Shown here: in pieces, positions 25,050-36,959 of the stretch | Layout of the letters: the number at the start of each line of letters is the position of its first letter | Numbering within the stretch: the stretch's first letter is position 1 | Assembly (NCBI GenBank): GCA_019614645.1 | Contig: JABWDB010000016.1 | Location: 2,790,001-2,854,000, forward strand | DNA from: Stratiolaelaps scimitus | Taxonomy: Eukaryota > Arthropoda > Arachnida > Mesostigmata > Laelapidae | Direction of reading: 5' to 3' | Length of the DNA stretch: 64,000 nt | The notes under the pieces: generated by a model | Seen by the model: the letters and a program-made list of their open reading frames with translations, nothing else | The model's database searches: none | What the model was told of the DNA's origin: nothing | Position numbers and translations under genes: made by a program

Positions 25050-28000
25050 TTACACAGTTCATCCCGTAACAGCCACCCATTATTTGCTGCGCTTCTTCGC
25101 CTATTCTCTCTCTCTCTTTATCTTCTGCTACTGCTATTTGCTGTTGTTTCTGCCGCTATTGCGAGGTGATGGTTTGTTCATTCGTTCATCTGTGCGTCCG
25201 CCACCGCCTGTCTCTCTCTCTCTCTCTCTCTCTACGCGACCGTCAATCCGACGGATCGTTCCGCTATTATAGATCCCATCCGTTGGTCCGTTTGTCGCTC
25301 TCCATCCGTCATTTCATAGTTGCAACACACTGCCGCCAACCAACGAACCAAGCAGCTAGTCAGCCCCCTCACTCCCAAACATGCCTTGCGTGTGTGTGTG
25401 TGTATATGAGTATCTGCCTCCCGTGTGTATGGTGTTCCAAGTGAGCCCGTCTCACTCATTGGCCGCCACTGTACATTCGTCTATCCGTCCGTCCATCTCT
25501 TCCTCTGTTTCCCCCGGCAACAACACCCCCATACCCCCCCATCCACCTTTTCGCGAATGTTCAACTAAACGCGCGTTCCTACTGTCGGAGCTGCCTCCAT
25601 CGGAGCCAACCGGCAGCAACGCTCAACCCCGCTACAGCCGCCGCCGCCGCGCCTCCGGCAACACTACCACCACTCAACTTACAACATATTCTATATCGTG
25701 CCGTGCGTCCTGTCTATCCGCCTTCCTGCTTCGTTGTCCGACCGCTGCGTTGCCTTCCTTAGCTGCTGCAGCTTCCACTGCTCCGGCTCCCCGCGCACGA
25801 TGAGAGCGCAACGAGATATATAGCGAAATGCTGCAGACGGCCACGCCGGGCGGGCAGGCAGCAGGACGACTGCGTTGCCTTTGCCTCTTTTGCTTGCTGT
25901 TGCAGTTGCCGCTGTGGGCCAGCACCCACCCGCCCGCCAGCCAGCCAGCCAGCCACGGCGGCGCGAGCAGCCACAGCTCTAGGACAGAACGCGAGAGTGA
26001 GCGGCCGAGCAGGCGACCGAGAGAAAGAGAGAGGAATAGAGAAAGGGGGAGGCGTTCACCCTCGCCGATTTGCCTGGTCGACCCTTTCCCACTTTGTGTG
26101 TGTGTGAACGCCACCAGGGCGGCAGATCGTTCGTGGCCGTTGAGGGATGAGGAGCTCGGGAGTGTGTGTGTGTTTGTGACTGTGTGTGTGGTTGCCGCAG
26201 CTGCTCATCGCCACCATCCTCGTCTGTGCATACAAACAAACACAGATACAAGTAGCAGTCGTAAGATAGACTGCCACGACGAACACTCGTAACTATAACA
26301 CGCGAGACACGTTTGTCTCGTGGGATCGGCCACAGTTTCTCGCGATTGTCATCGCGTGTTACGAGTCCATTCAGTGCGTGTCCTGCTCGAGGAGTTACCA
26401 TTGTTCAATTGTTTCATTCTCTCGTTGGCCTGCCAAAATGTCAACGAGTGTAGCATCGTCATTCATGTCAACATTGAACTGACGCCACTGTACAACAGTT
26501 CAACTGTGGAGAGGTTGTCGACATTTTTTCGGACTTCTTTTCCACAGCACACTCCGTGGATTAACCCCCCCTTCATACCCCACTTTTTAGCGCCAACGCC
26601 GCTGCGGCCCATGCACCAGCAGCAGCAGCAGCACAAGGCGCCGTTGCCTCGGCTGCCGCCGTTACCGCCTCCGCTGTGAGGAAGAGCAGCGCCGCCGCCA
26701 CCGTAGCAGCTGAGCGCTCGGCTACGTCGGGCGGTAGGTACGTGCGTGAGGGTGTTGTTGTTGTTGTTGTTGTGTTGTCTCCTCCACCCCACCTCGCGCA
26801 GCAGTCGGCGGCTTGGATAACCCCCCAACTGGGTTCATTTCTCCCCCGCGCGCTGCTAGTTCATCTCGCCGTCTCGATTCGCTGTGTTCCCCAGGGGCGT
26901 CATGGTGTCGTCTGCTAGACCCTCCCCACGCTCCAGTCGGGTTTTGTCCACATCGTTGCGAGAGGGATAAGGAGGAGTGGAGAAAACACGAGAGAGGAAA
27001 ATAGAAAGTAAACGGAAGAGAGAGAGAGAGATAGAGATAAACGCTCTCATCGAACGACGACAACGTCGTCAACAACGGTTTCTACTAGCGCTGCTAATCA
27101 ACTAATTAACAGCAGCAGCAGCAGCAACAACTGCTACTAAATAATAATTCTTATTGGTGGCCGATAATAAGCCGCTGCTACAATCTATCAGCGACAAGAG
27201 GAATATACAGGAGGTGAACGAGTTCGAAACACGCATTGTTCAGGGTCAGCTGTTGAAAAAAATTGGATACGCAAGCGAAATTCTATTCGACGGAATATCT
27301 CTTCATCGACAGAAGGATACGTATATATATATATGCAACAATCTCATCAACGAGAGAGAAGATTCTGCAAACGATATGTGAAAGTGACAGAGAGAGAAAT
27401 AGAGAGGATTTGTAAAAGAAGAATCGGCCAGTTCGTCACAATTAACGGCGCGGTCACAGCATTATTATTGTCCATTTCGTGTTAATGTCGTGATTCATCA
27501 TTCGCTATTCGTTGTCGCCACCAGCGGCAGCATCAAGAGGCAACAGTGGTCACTTTTTTCTTCTATTTTGGGTGGCTAGTTAGTGATTGCGGTGGCCAGT
27601 AACAGCAGCAGCAGTTGTGGTCGCCCGTTCGTGATCCCCTGGTCGGTTTTCTAAACACCCACTGTCGGTCGGCCACTGTTGCATCTGTTCGCCTGCTTCT
27701 TTTCTTCTGTGGAGAGTTGGCCGATGTGGTAGCATCCGCCGTCGACATTTTGGATTGCGTTCGTACCGCCACTGTCGGCGTTTGCTGCTGCTGCTTGGAG
27801 CGGCGGCGTGGTTCGGAATTGCCACCACCGGTTGTAGTTGTAGACTCGCCAAGGAATATTCGACGAGGCAAGAACCAACAGCGCGACGAAATCATCAAGA
27901 AGAAATACCGCAGACACGACAACGACCACGACGACGGCGACAACAACGAGAAGAGAGAAAATAAGAGGGTAATAACTATCGCTGGTGGCTCTCTTGCTCT

Positions 28001-31000
28001 AAGGGCCGGTCAACACACGACTAAGAAGAACCCCTGCTCAGCCGTGAACGGACCAGGGCAGAGGCGGGCAAAAAACCGGCATAGAAGAACGAACGAGACC
28101 TGAGCCTGGACAAGGAAGCAGGTCGAAGGGAGGAAGTTGCAGTGGTGGTAACAGCGGCATCGTCGTCATCAACAACAGAACGTTGTTACATACAACAGCA
28201 GCAGCAACATCAACAACAACAATAATAATAATAATATCAAAAAGCAGAAGAGAAAGACAAGTAGAAAGAAAAAGCAAAACTAAGTAAGGCGATATTTTGC
28301 CTTGTCTTGTCTGCGCATTTCTCCAACGAGTATTGCTGATTCTGTTGGGGCGCATTTTCTGAGCTGCTGCTGTCGCCGCCTCTGCTTCTGCTTCTGCTGC
28401 ATCTCGTCAATCTGACTTGTGTCAGAGGCAGGCCACCCCCAGCCGCCCCTTTTTTCAAACTCGTTCCCCCGCAGCGCAACAGTCCACTGTATAGCTGTGT
28501 GAATTAGCTCTATAGCGTATCGTCGACCCTGCTGCTCGATCTGCCGAGGTGGCTGCACTGCTTTGGTAGCCTCGACTAAGTGTTCTTGAGGCTGCTATTT
28601 CGATTGGCAGAGACTCGGCGGAAAAAGGTGATGTGTTAGTGGCGCTTGGGATCATCTTTGGAATTATTTCGCTGAATACGACGTTAAAGAAGCGACCAGA
28701 AACTGCGGTCTTCATTAGTACTTCTGAAGAACACTGAAGATTCAACCCACCAAGCAAGTCGTCCCGTCATCTCCGAGCAGACATCTGACACCGACACAAA
28801 GTCGGTCGAATATGACGCACTACTGATGTAATAAATTCATCATTGAAAGTTGAAGTGAAACGTCTATGTTTGTACGCGTGTGTCTGTGTGTACATTGGTG
28901 TCTGTAGTTGCGAATCTTTACTTAGCTATTCGTGGCTTCGTTCGTTAGATTGGTTGCCCATTTGTCTGTTCCATTCGTTCGGCAAATACGACGACAACAA
29001 CAGGCTGTGTGTATTCTCATCACCAACATACACCTATATAATCATCGCCATCGACGGCCACAACAACATTGGAATCGTCATCAGTATCATCTGCTGTGCG
29101 CGTGTATATATATATGTCTCTCTGTGTATGTGTGTGTGTGTGCAGTGTCGAAAACGACCACGAGTTGTAGGTGTTGCTTGGTGAGCACCGTACAGCAGAT
29201 TGCCGGTCAAAGCCATCTATCTATCTATTTGATAGTTGCCCCTTTCATTCTGCTCATCTCCGCAGTCAGTCGCCAATATCCTCCTCCTTTGGTTCCTGCT
29301 CTCTCTCTCCAGCAACGGCGCCAGCCGGAACGGCATCAGCAGCTCTACGAGAAACCATGCTACGGAAGCAATTTACTGTGTGACGACGTCGTGCCGGCTG
29401 TTGTTGTTGTTGTCGTTGTCGTCATCGACAATAACGCAAGAGCTCACAACAGAGCGACGCGCTGCTGTCCCCGACCATCAGCGGCGGCTGCCGTTGGGCC
29501 CCGTTGCTCTGCCTGCTGCGCTATGCTGTGGAGTGGTGATTGCGATGCGGTTCGAGCTGTGAGCGAGAAGCTCTGCCAACAGTAGTAGCAGCGGTTGTTG
29601 TGCTATCCAGTGTTGTTGTTGTTGTTGCTGTTTAGTTTTTTTTTTGCCACAGTTCGCACATACGAAGACGACGACGACGAAAAAGAAGAAGCTCTACCTA
29701 GACTGTGCTGTGTGGCATTGCTTTTAGAGCTAGAGCAGAGCCACAGTGGCGGTGGCGACCATCGAGTGTCATAGCTATCTGCTTGCCTGCCTCCTCGTCG
29801 CGTTCTCGTCTTCTCCTTCTGCAGAAGGATGCTGTTGAAATGCATTCGCCGGTGCTAGCAGTGAGCGGCGGCGGTAACAACGCCGCTTGCTGGACCCAGA
29901 AGCAGCAGCAGCAGTAGTAGTAGCAGCAACAACAAACGCAGCAGCCCAAGGAGGCAGGCACTCGTAGGGTAACAGTGGAGAACGAACGGACGGACGAGCG
30001 ATCAACAGCAGCAGCAGCAGCCGGGCGACTATTGCCAGGCTAGCCAAGGAGGAGGAGGCCGACGGCGTAATGTGCTGTTGATTCGCGGTCGATGTCGTTC
30101 AACGTTCAGCCGGTGGCCAGAACTGGCGGGTAGCAATCGAGCGAACGAAACAACCAACGAACGAATTGAAGACCAGACACAGGATAAACGCGGAGCAGCT
30201 CTATATAATAAAGAATTCAAAAAATAAATGAAAGCTCGATTGGATCGTCCCCAGATCGATCTATTGATTGATTGATTTCGTTGATTGATCAAGATTAAGA
30301 AGCAGAAGACGAACATCAAGAAGCAGCTGTTGTGAAATCATCGAATGACAACACATTAACTCACTGGATTAACATCTCGTATTTGCATCTGTCGTATACA
30401 TACATACATATATATATATATTATATATAAATTTGTGTATGTCTATGTATAATCTATGATCATTCCTATGGCCTGTAATAGTGGATAGTGTGTGGATTAC
30501 TCTGTGAAAGTGATTTTGTGAGTATGTGAGAGAAAAATATAGCGTTATTGTGGATACATTGTCGTGCAACTTCTCCTATGGATGCGCAAAATATAGTGGC
30601 CATCATTTCGTGCTTGTGGTTGTGGAGGTGTCCGTCGTAGTGCCCGATAAAGGAATAGAAAAATCTCAACAGGGTAGAGAAGATCTACGTCAAAACAGGA
30701 GAGGAGGAAGGGAGAACGCCAAACGAAGATCATTTACGTGAAAAGGGACCCGAAAACAACAGACCAGCTGTTGTTGTTGTATCTCATTATATCGGCTTAT
30801 AGCTGTTTGTCTTGTGCATCATATGTTCATTCGCCCTAAGGATTAACCAAGTGACACTATTTATCGAGAGAGTGGAGAATCGGCCTCAAAAGCTAGTGGC
30901 CGTTGTTGTTGTTTGTTGCTGTTGTTGTTGTTGTTATTGTGATAGGTCAGCTCCAACGTACAAACGAACTAATTACCGGCTGAATTAGTGGTGGATTAAT

Positions 31001-31596
31001 GATGTTGCTGTGTGGTGCCGGCATCGACGTTGAGCAGCAGCAGCAACGACGACAACAAAAGTGTGTGGTGACAGGGGTCACAGTATACGGAATAACAACG
31101 TCATAGACGGCAACGACAACGTTGACAAGCACAGCTCGCACACAGACGAACACAGGGACAGCTCCGGCGATAGCTGCAACGATGGTGCAGCAGGCTACGG
31201 TTCGGCAGGCTATATTCAATGATTACCGCTGCTGCTGCCGCCGTCGAAGCTACTCATAACGAGCGAGCGAGCTGCTCGCTTGTCGTGCAGCAGTTCCGCC
31301 GAGTTGAGAGCTGTGAGAAAAGCTGGCTGTCTGCCTCGTCGGTGTGTGATCGGGTGTGTGTTTGCCTATGTGTACATGTGCGTGTGTATGTGTGTCTGTG
31401 TTATTAAGCTGCTGATGCTAGCTGGGTGAAGCAAGCTGACCGGAGAGCGAACATACTAATAATAACAGCAGCAGTGAACACCGTCATCAGCATCGTCGTA
31501 GAGAGGTGGCTGCAACTCCTCGAACAAGAGCAACAACAACAACAATAGCTCGTAGATAGAGCCATCGCTTCAACTTGGATAGCCATCAAAACAAAG
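25050..31596 (+). other. 6.5-kb GC- and CAG/CAA-rich belt ending in a splice donor, possible long 5' untranslated exon or promoter region
   Basis: Seen: continuous enrichment in CAG, CAA, GTT, CTG, (CT)n and (TG)n tracts, many ACGACG and GGCGGC patches, and overlapping open frames in most frames on both strands with low-complexity translations. The belt ends at AACAAAG|GTAAGC, a good donor with its GT at 31597-31598, after which the DNA returns to AT-rich with a TA array. Triplet-rich leaders of this kind are common upstream of large developmental or neuronal genes in arthropods. I therefore infer promoter or untranslated leader of a plus-strand gene. No coding exon could be attached to it, and other donors or the opposite strand remain possible. 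Confidence 0.35.
25828..26292 (+). CDS. Candidate ORF with signal-peptide-like start, 154 codons
   Basis: ATG at 25828 (G at -3) starts MLQTATPGGQAAGRLR followed by a hydrophobic core (about residues 17-30, CLCLFCLLLQLPLW) and a small-residue end (AS), which resembles a secretion signal. Downstream the frame is low complexity: HPPASQPAS, then an Arg/Glu-rich stretch (about residues 53-75), then Val- and Cys-containing sequence encoded by TG runs, ending at 26290-26292. No domain recognised. The opposite strand is open as well, so composition may explain the frame. If real, probably only the first part is coding and splices out. Confidence 0.2.
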   Translation: MLQTATPGGQAAGRLRCLCLFCLLLQLPLWASTHPPASQPASHGGASSHSSRTERESERPSRRPRERERNRERGRRSPSPICLVDPFPLCVCVNATRAADRSWPLRDEELGSVCVFVTVCVVAAAAHRHHPRLCIQTNTDTSSSRKIDCHDEHS

Positions 31597-31602
31597 GTAA
31601 GC
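31597..31602 (+). promoter_or_regulatory. Candidate splice donor
   Basis: AAG|GTAAGC at the 3' edge of the GC-rich belt, an almost ideal U1 match. Its position at the composition boundary makes it the most likely exit of any plus-strand leader exon here. Confidence 0.4.
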
Positions 31603-31680
31603 GAAACGAACGTATAAAGCTAGACCGGACGAAAATGAACTCCGAGGGAAACAAAGCGCTATCCGACTCGATACATTTAG

Positions 31681-31708
31681 TATATATATATATATATATA
31701 TATATATA
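31681..31708. repeat. (TA)14 microsatellite
   Basis: Uninterrupted 28-base TA array. Confidence 0.95.
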
Positions 31709-34249
31709 CTAACAGGTGAACTTCTGGCCTGACCATAAGATAGAGAGAAAGCGAGAAAGCCTGCTTCGATGAAACTCCAAGAAAGCCATATTATTATTAT
31801 AAAGATTATGAGCGGCAGTGACTGTGCCGGCGACGGCGACAACTGCTAAAACATTCTGCGCTGCAAAGCGGACCGGATGAAATACGCAACAATTTCGCTT
31901 GTTCCTTTCTGAAATGTTAAGCATATGAGAATGTAAATTATGTGTGGAAGATATTGGAGGAAGAATTATCCGTATTGTTTAGCAGAAGTACACATTTTTC
32001 ATTGTTTGTCGAAATTCCTTAACCTTGAACTCTCCTCAGTATTGACTTAGACCGCGGCAGCTGAACGTTCCATATTTGCGCCGAATCAAACGACAGGTAT
32101 GCCAACAATGCAGGGAACAATGTTTCTGATACCAATCGTACGTGTTGGGATGTAACGAGTTCGGCTCCGACTCTAATATACGATGACATGATGGTGATGT
32201 GCATAACCGATTGCTATTATTATTAATCGTTTAACCATCAACCCAAGCTTTGTATTTATTGGGGACAACTCAGCAGGCCCCTCTTTGTGTCGCTTTGAGT
32301 GTCAACCACTTAACCATAGACAGACATATAGATAGATAAATAGATTCATGCAACACAATAGACACAGAGATGAAAATGGTGATGAAGATTAAAATTAAAA
32401 CGGCTTAACCGGCTGATACCTGCTGTTATTCTCAGCCGCTCCGCCTTGTCTGCTGTCAGCCGGGTGGGTCGGTTGCTCTCTCCATCTCTCTCTCTCTCTG
32501 TCTAGGTTTAGTGTGCGGTGAGCCAGCATGCGTATCCGTGTCTTTGAACTATCTTCATTTCATTGCCGTCGGCCGTATGTAAATACTATGAACGCGACGG
32601 CGCATCGCTTGCCGCTGTTTTTGACGAGCCAATGCTGGCTGCCACAGCCGCAAGACGTCGGCATCGCAAGAGCAACCAACTCACTTATGGAGTCACAGTT
32701 GCTGGCATTTGTCGTTGATGTTGATGGTGCCGCTTCTTCTGTTGCTGTTCACTGTGAACAAATGAAGCCAAAGGAAAAAAGCGAACAACACCACGGGTGC
32801 GACTTAGCGACCGACGGAGATAAACCGGAGATGTTGGTGGTACCAACAACAATCGAAAAAGAAAATGATGCCCGGTGACGCGACGGGCCCTCGTTGCGTC
32901 TGGAACTCGGGATATTATATTATATAATACATTAAACATGTGTATAAATGTTTTATTATTGAATGTTGCAATCACTACAAATACATCGTAAGACACCGCT
33001 TTTCTCGTCGTGTTGTGACCTTTCGGCTTGTGATAAATATGTAACTCGTGCGTTTCAAACTCACTCAAAGCTCGATTCGAAATAAGGCGCAGGTCTTCAA
33101 TGGACGTTATGTATAATGCAGTAGTCGACTATAATAATATAAATTATAAGTGCGGAGTGCAACTAGCCAGGAGAAGGGGGAACAATGTTATCTACAAATA
33201 GAGCTGTGTTATTCTACGCAATTCACGCTGATGACATGGCTCCCGCTAATGGGCTACCACTGTGGGCCTAGGTAGTGGCACCAGCACTGATGGTGGTGGT
33301 GATGGTGATGTTGTTGTTGTTGGAACAACTGTCGCCGTCGTCGACGTTAGCAGCGCACAGATCAATTGGTGGTTGGATTCATCGATCGATCGAGGGATGA
33401 CACGAGATAGCGTCAGATATAATCATACCCAGCTAGAAGTGCAGATGCACGAAGCGAATGTAAATAGAGAGAAATCAATAGGTGCGAGTGGAAGATCATT
33501 GCGACGACAGTGATACAAATGATGATTGCGAGCGGTAAATGTGAGGTTGTTCATGGCCCTGCTGCGTGGACTACCATATCGGCACAGCCCTCTGGTCCTC
33601 ATTGTTATAGCCTACTGTATTTCTGACCCCACGTGTTGTTTCTCGCGCAATTAACGACGACTAACTCGAATGGTTGGAAAATAGCAATACTGACGGATTT
33701 AGTAGAGTGAAAGTATCATCTCAAATATTGGTCCTCACGTGGATGCTAATGACGTGAAATTGCTAATGAAAGTTATAATGAAAAGATGAAAAAGCACTAC
33801 CGTCAATGACGAGTGACCAAATGAGATAATATAAAATATCACGGAAATGGATACCACCATCCCACAGCACCCCTGCAAATGGGTCTTATCATTGATACCC
33901 ACGTAATAGAAACAATTAAACGATGATAAAATATAGCCCAATTTGCGGTGTTTTAGATAAGTGGCATTTACCAGCGTTTTCGCGCATGTTAAAGATGTTT
34001 CGTATTATGATACGAGCGCATCGCTACCAACATGTAATTTTAGAACGAATTAGGTCAAAACTTTGGGACAAGATGAAAACCATAAAGTATTCTTAATGAT
34101 ATTTTGTATTATTTAACCGTAATAATAATATTAATTATCATAAAAATGATATCATCATGGTCCGTGATGAATGAAATGACATCAAGCGCTGACGACGACG
34201 ACTGTGGTTCGATTTGAACAACTCCCGATTGCGAAGAGATGATTGATTT
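31709..34249. other. Intergenic or intronic DNA, no gene recognised
   Basis: If the donor at 31597 is used, this is intron. A 116-codon ATG frame at 32528-32878 and an 83-codon frame at 33262-33513 (Gly/Val-rich from GGT/GTT runs) are the only plus-strand frames of note, and neither has a recognisable domain. Confidence 0.5.
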
Positions 34250-34759
34250 TTATATATTATTTGCGGTCCTCGGCGAGAACTCCGTTGACGTGTAAGGTGT
34301 CTCTGTTTTGCCAGTCAACCTTTTGCTGCTCCCGTAGTGGTCAGAGTTGTTGCTGTCGTTTTGTTTGCGTATTATGGCTTCTATATTTTTTCTTGATGTA
34401 ACGTTGATCGTGTCACGTCCAGGCTGCTGCTTCAGGTAGAGGTAGTTAACACAACTACTAACACAACATTGTTTTTGTGTTAATGGTGATTGCGAAGATC
34501 TCCTGCTGCTGCTGTCACTGGTAATAAGGGTGACCTGATGAGTGGGATAGAATGTATTCTTCTTCCTGCAGTGGAATAGAATGAAGCAGTATGAATTCGA
34601 CAGGGAGATAAACATGTCCTCAAACCCGTCACCGCATCGAAACGGAACTAATGCAACTAACAACCTCAAGAGCCGTGGCTGGGCGCTCGATTGAGGTTGA
34701 ACATTGTTCTCAACGTGATTAGTTAACACCTGAGTAGAATTGTTTTTTTCTGAATACAT
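34250..34759 (-). CDS. Candidate minus-strand ORF, 169 codons, unknown function
   Basis: The longest ATG-initiated frame in an AT-rich part of the window. It has a varied, protein-like composition: start MYSEKNNSTQV, a Leu-rich segment LLRLLVALV (about residues 30-38), a Ser-rich stretch (about 82-92), and a polar C-terminal half rich in Asn, Lys, Thr and Ser, ending TAA at 34250-34252. Inside it (near 34567 on the plus strand) is a strong minus-strand splice acceptor, a pyrimidine-rich tract ending CTGCAG. The true exon could therefore start there, leaving about 105 codons as a terminal coding exon. I recognise no domain. One or two frames of this length are expected by chance in 64 kb, so this is only a candidate. 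Confidence 0.3.
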   Translation of the reverse strand: MYSEKNNSTQVLTNHVENNVQPQSSAQPRLLRLLVALVPFRCGDGFEDMFISLSNSYCFILFHCRKKNTFYPTHQVTLITSDSSSRRSSQSPLTQKQCCVSSCVNYLYLKQQPGRDTINVTSRKNIEAIIRKQNDSNNSDHYGSSKRLTGKTETPYTSTEFSPRTANNI

Positions 34760-35508
34760 AAAGAGGATCCTGTAGCCTGCGGTACCAATATTACAATGGT
34801 TGATATGTCTATTGCCAGTGTTGAGATGGATCCTGAGTCATTAATTATTGCTAATGTTTCACTTGTTTTCCGTATGTTATTGGTTAATCAATTATTATTA
34901 TTATTATGACATTGGCGATCCATTTCTACTTTGAGATGTTTCACCCCGACGCTAACTGATAGTGATATCTTATGGCAAATGTACGATTCGCCATAGCATT
35001 CTATTTTGCTCGAGTTTCATGAGAAGGTTGAGCCGTTGTCGCTGCCTCTGTTACCCTTTCAGGTCGGCGCGTCTGCTATACAAAAAAGGGTAGGGAAGGG
35101 GTCATTAAATGGGGCGTTTTGTCATCAATTGCTGCTATTTTCGTAAAGGATATGACTTTCCAACCGAAAGGTTTCTCGTTAGCATCCAAGCGATTTGTAC
35201 ATAGTTGAAAAAATAATAAAAATTATTAAATAATATTATTATTAACATATTGTCAGATTGTTATCATGAGATTGTTGTGACTGTGTCGTCATCAGTCATT
35301 CTTAGATGATCACCGCGTTTACAGCTATGTTTATAGCGCGTTGACGCCGTAGTTTCGAATTTAGGTTGTTTGCTTGATGGTGTCGAATGTGAGCGTATGT
35401 GTTGGTCAAGGCAAGGGTCATCACCGACATTCGACATCCATCACGGATAGGTAGCCATACAGTATGAGCTACAATAACATCTACAATATAGGACGTATCG
35501 GTCATCAA
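34760..35508. other. AT-rich DNA, no gene recognised
   Basis: Several ATT/TTA trinucleotide runs (near 34890-34908 and 35212-35246); no supported gene. Confidence 0.5.
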
Positions 35509-35553
35509 TGGAAATGTGCAGAATTTTCTACCTTAAAGTTCTGCACATTTCTA
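35509..35553. repeat. 19-bp stem, 7-base loop hairpin
   Basis: Arm 35509-35527 pairs with arm 35535-35553 over 19 positions: 17 Watson-Crick pairs and 2 G-U pairs, no bulge, loop CTACCTT. The core arms GAAATGTGCAGAA and TTCTGCACATTTC are perfect. TTTCTACCT recurs in direct orientation (about 35525-35533 and 35548-35556), so the structure may have arisen by a local duplication with inversion. It is too short for a typical microRNA precursor. It could be a small foldback element, a protein-binding hairpin, or a transcription-related structure. Confidence 0.8.
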
Positions 35554-36863
35554 CCTAAAGACGATTTCGGGCTCACTATTATTTGGTCTTGCTGTTTGTA
35601 CTTCACGCAACAGTGGGTTCGCCTCGAAATTTAATAAGTGAGTGGGTGCACGTTTAAAGCGTACTACCTAGAATCGTTGTCTTTATTTGATTATTTTTCC
35701 CTTTTTTTAGATCATTTACTTTCCTGATTTTCTTCTTCACATCTCAAAGTGAAAGGTTCGTAATGATGCCGGTAGTTTTATAACTAAAATATCCGAATAA
35801 TCTTATGGGTAAATGGGTCACCGTGTTTGAAACATGAGCAATCTGCAATAAGTGTCTATCCGTTCCGTCATTCTGTCGCGAACAGGATGCCTACGAACGA
35901 CATGATCACCCCCCGCTGGTTATAGTTTTACGTATAAGCAAAATACGATCATCTATCGGTTTTACAATAATATGGAACGCAGCACCGGCAGTAGCGGTTG
36001 CGAGCAGTTGACAAACACAGCGATAAGCAAACATGAAGCCGTGGCTCTGCTAACAATCCAGTGTGGTCCAGTAATCAGCTGTGCGTGGAATACACACCCA
36101 TAGCTTCCGCGAAGTCTACAGTTCTCCCGAACGCGTCGATTTGCGGCGTTTTGTCGTAGCATTGTTCCGTTGCCGAATCAATCTGTTGAGGTTCATTCAA
36201 ATTCGAGCCACAGCTCAGATCAACAGGTTTGATACAGAAAGCCATTGTACCATTCGGTCATCAGCGAACGACACTACTTGCTACCCTGACCGTGTGACCG
36301 CAGGTATCATCTGATGGATCTTGTGTGATGTATACGATCGTCGTCTGAACCACGTCGTTCACAACACACGACATCTCGCCCTCGCGGTCGCCGCTGTGTT
36401 TACATTTGCTCGTTTGCATTCCAGCCGTCTACGCCTGATTGAATATGTTTCCTGAGGACAGAACGCAATCTGAAGGTTGTGGTCTTGACCTTAGATGCAG
36501 CAGCATTAATTCCAGCACATTACAGCAAAACTTTGTTGTAAGTTGAGTTTTTTCTGCTGCCCTTAGTACAGACGATGAACTAAGTCGTACTAACATCATA
36601 ACTGATTACCTCGACCAGGATTCTTGCTTCCTTAAACATTAACCACAATGAAACACGGATACAATCCTTCTGCCGTGTGTTACAGACCGCGGCCACAAAA
36701 GTGATCACGGAACACGGACATATTCATATATAATATATACACATACGTTTACAAAGGAAAACTCATTATTATCATACGAGAGAATACTAAAGTATTATGT
36801 ATAAGCTTCCGAATATAGGGGAACATTTCGGTATTTTCTAAATAACAGTAGACGAAAAGAAAA
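35554..36863. other. Intergenic DNA, no gene recognised
   Basis: Only short frames (for example 36081-36314 plus) without family features. Confidence 0.5.
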
Positions 36864-36959
36864 TGGGCAGATAAAAACAGTGAATAATGATGAAATGCGT
36901 TTTTTGAAATATGTCCTGGTTCTTGTATTTCATCATTATTCAATGCTTTTATCTGCTCA
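36864..36959. ncRNA. Candidate microRNA-precursor-like hairpin (strand uncertain)
   Basis: Arm 36864-36899 pairs with arm 36924-36959 over 36 positions with only two mismatches and a few G-U pairs. The loop (36900-36923) is 24 bases. Total length (96 bases), long near-perfect stem, mid-sized loop and AT-rich flanks match the shape of an animal pre-microRNA. The shared arm core is GAATAATGATGAAAT and its complement. I do not recognise the arm sequences as a conserved microRNA family. A short miniature inverted-repeat element is the main alternative. Both strands fold, so the transcribed strand cannot be decided. Confidence 0.5.

Noticed and set aside
27615..28103. 162-codon plus-strand frame with a charged middle
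   Set aside because: Begins at TTG, lies in the triplet belt with minus-strand frames open across it, and has no recognised domain.
28932..29585. 217-codon plus-strand frame
   Set aside because: No ATG start at the frame opening, alternative frames are equally open, and the translation is low complexity (Val, Cys, Ala runs).
36749..36943. Minus-strand 64-codon frame across the long hairpin
   Set aside because: It is the by-product of the inverted repeat and AT-rich flank, with no protein features.
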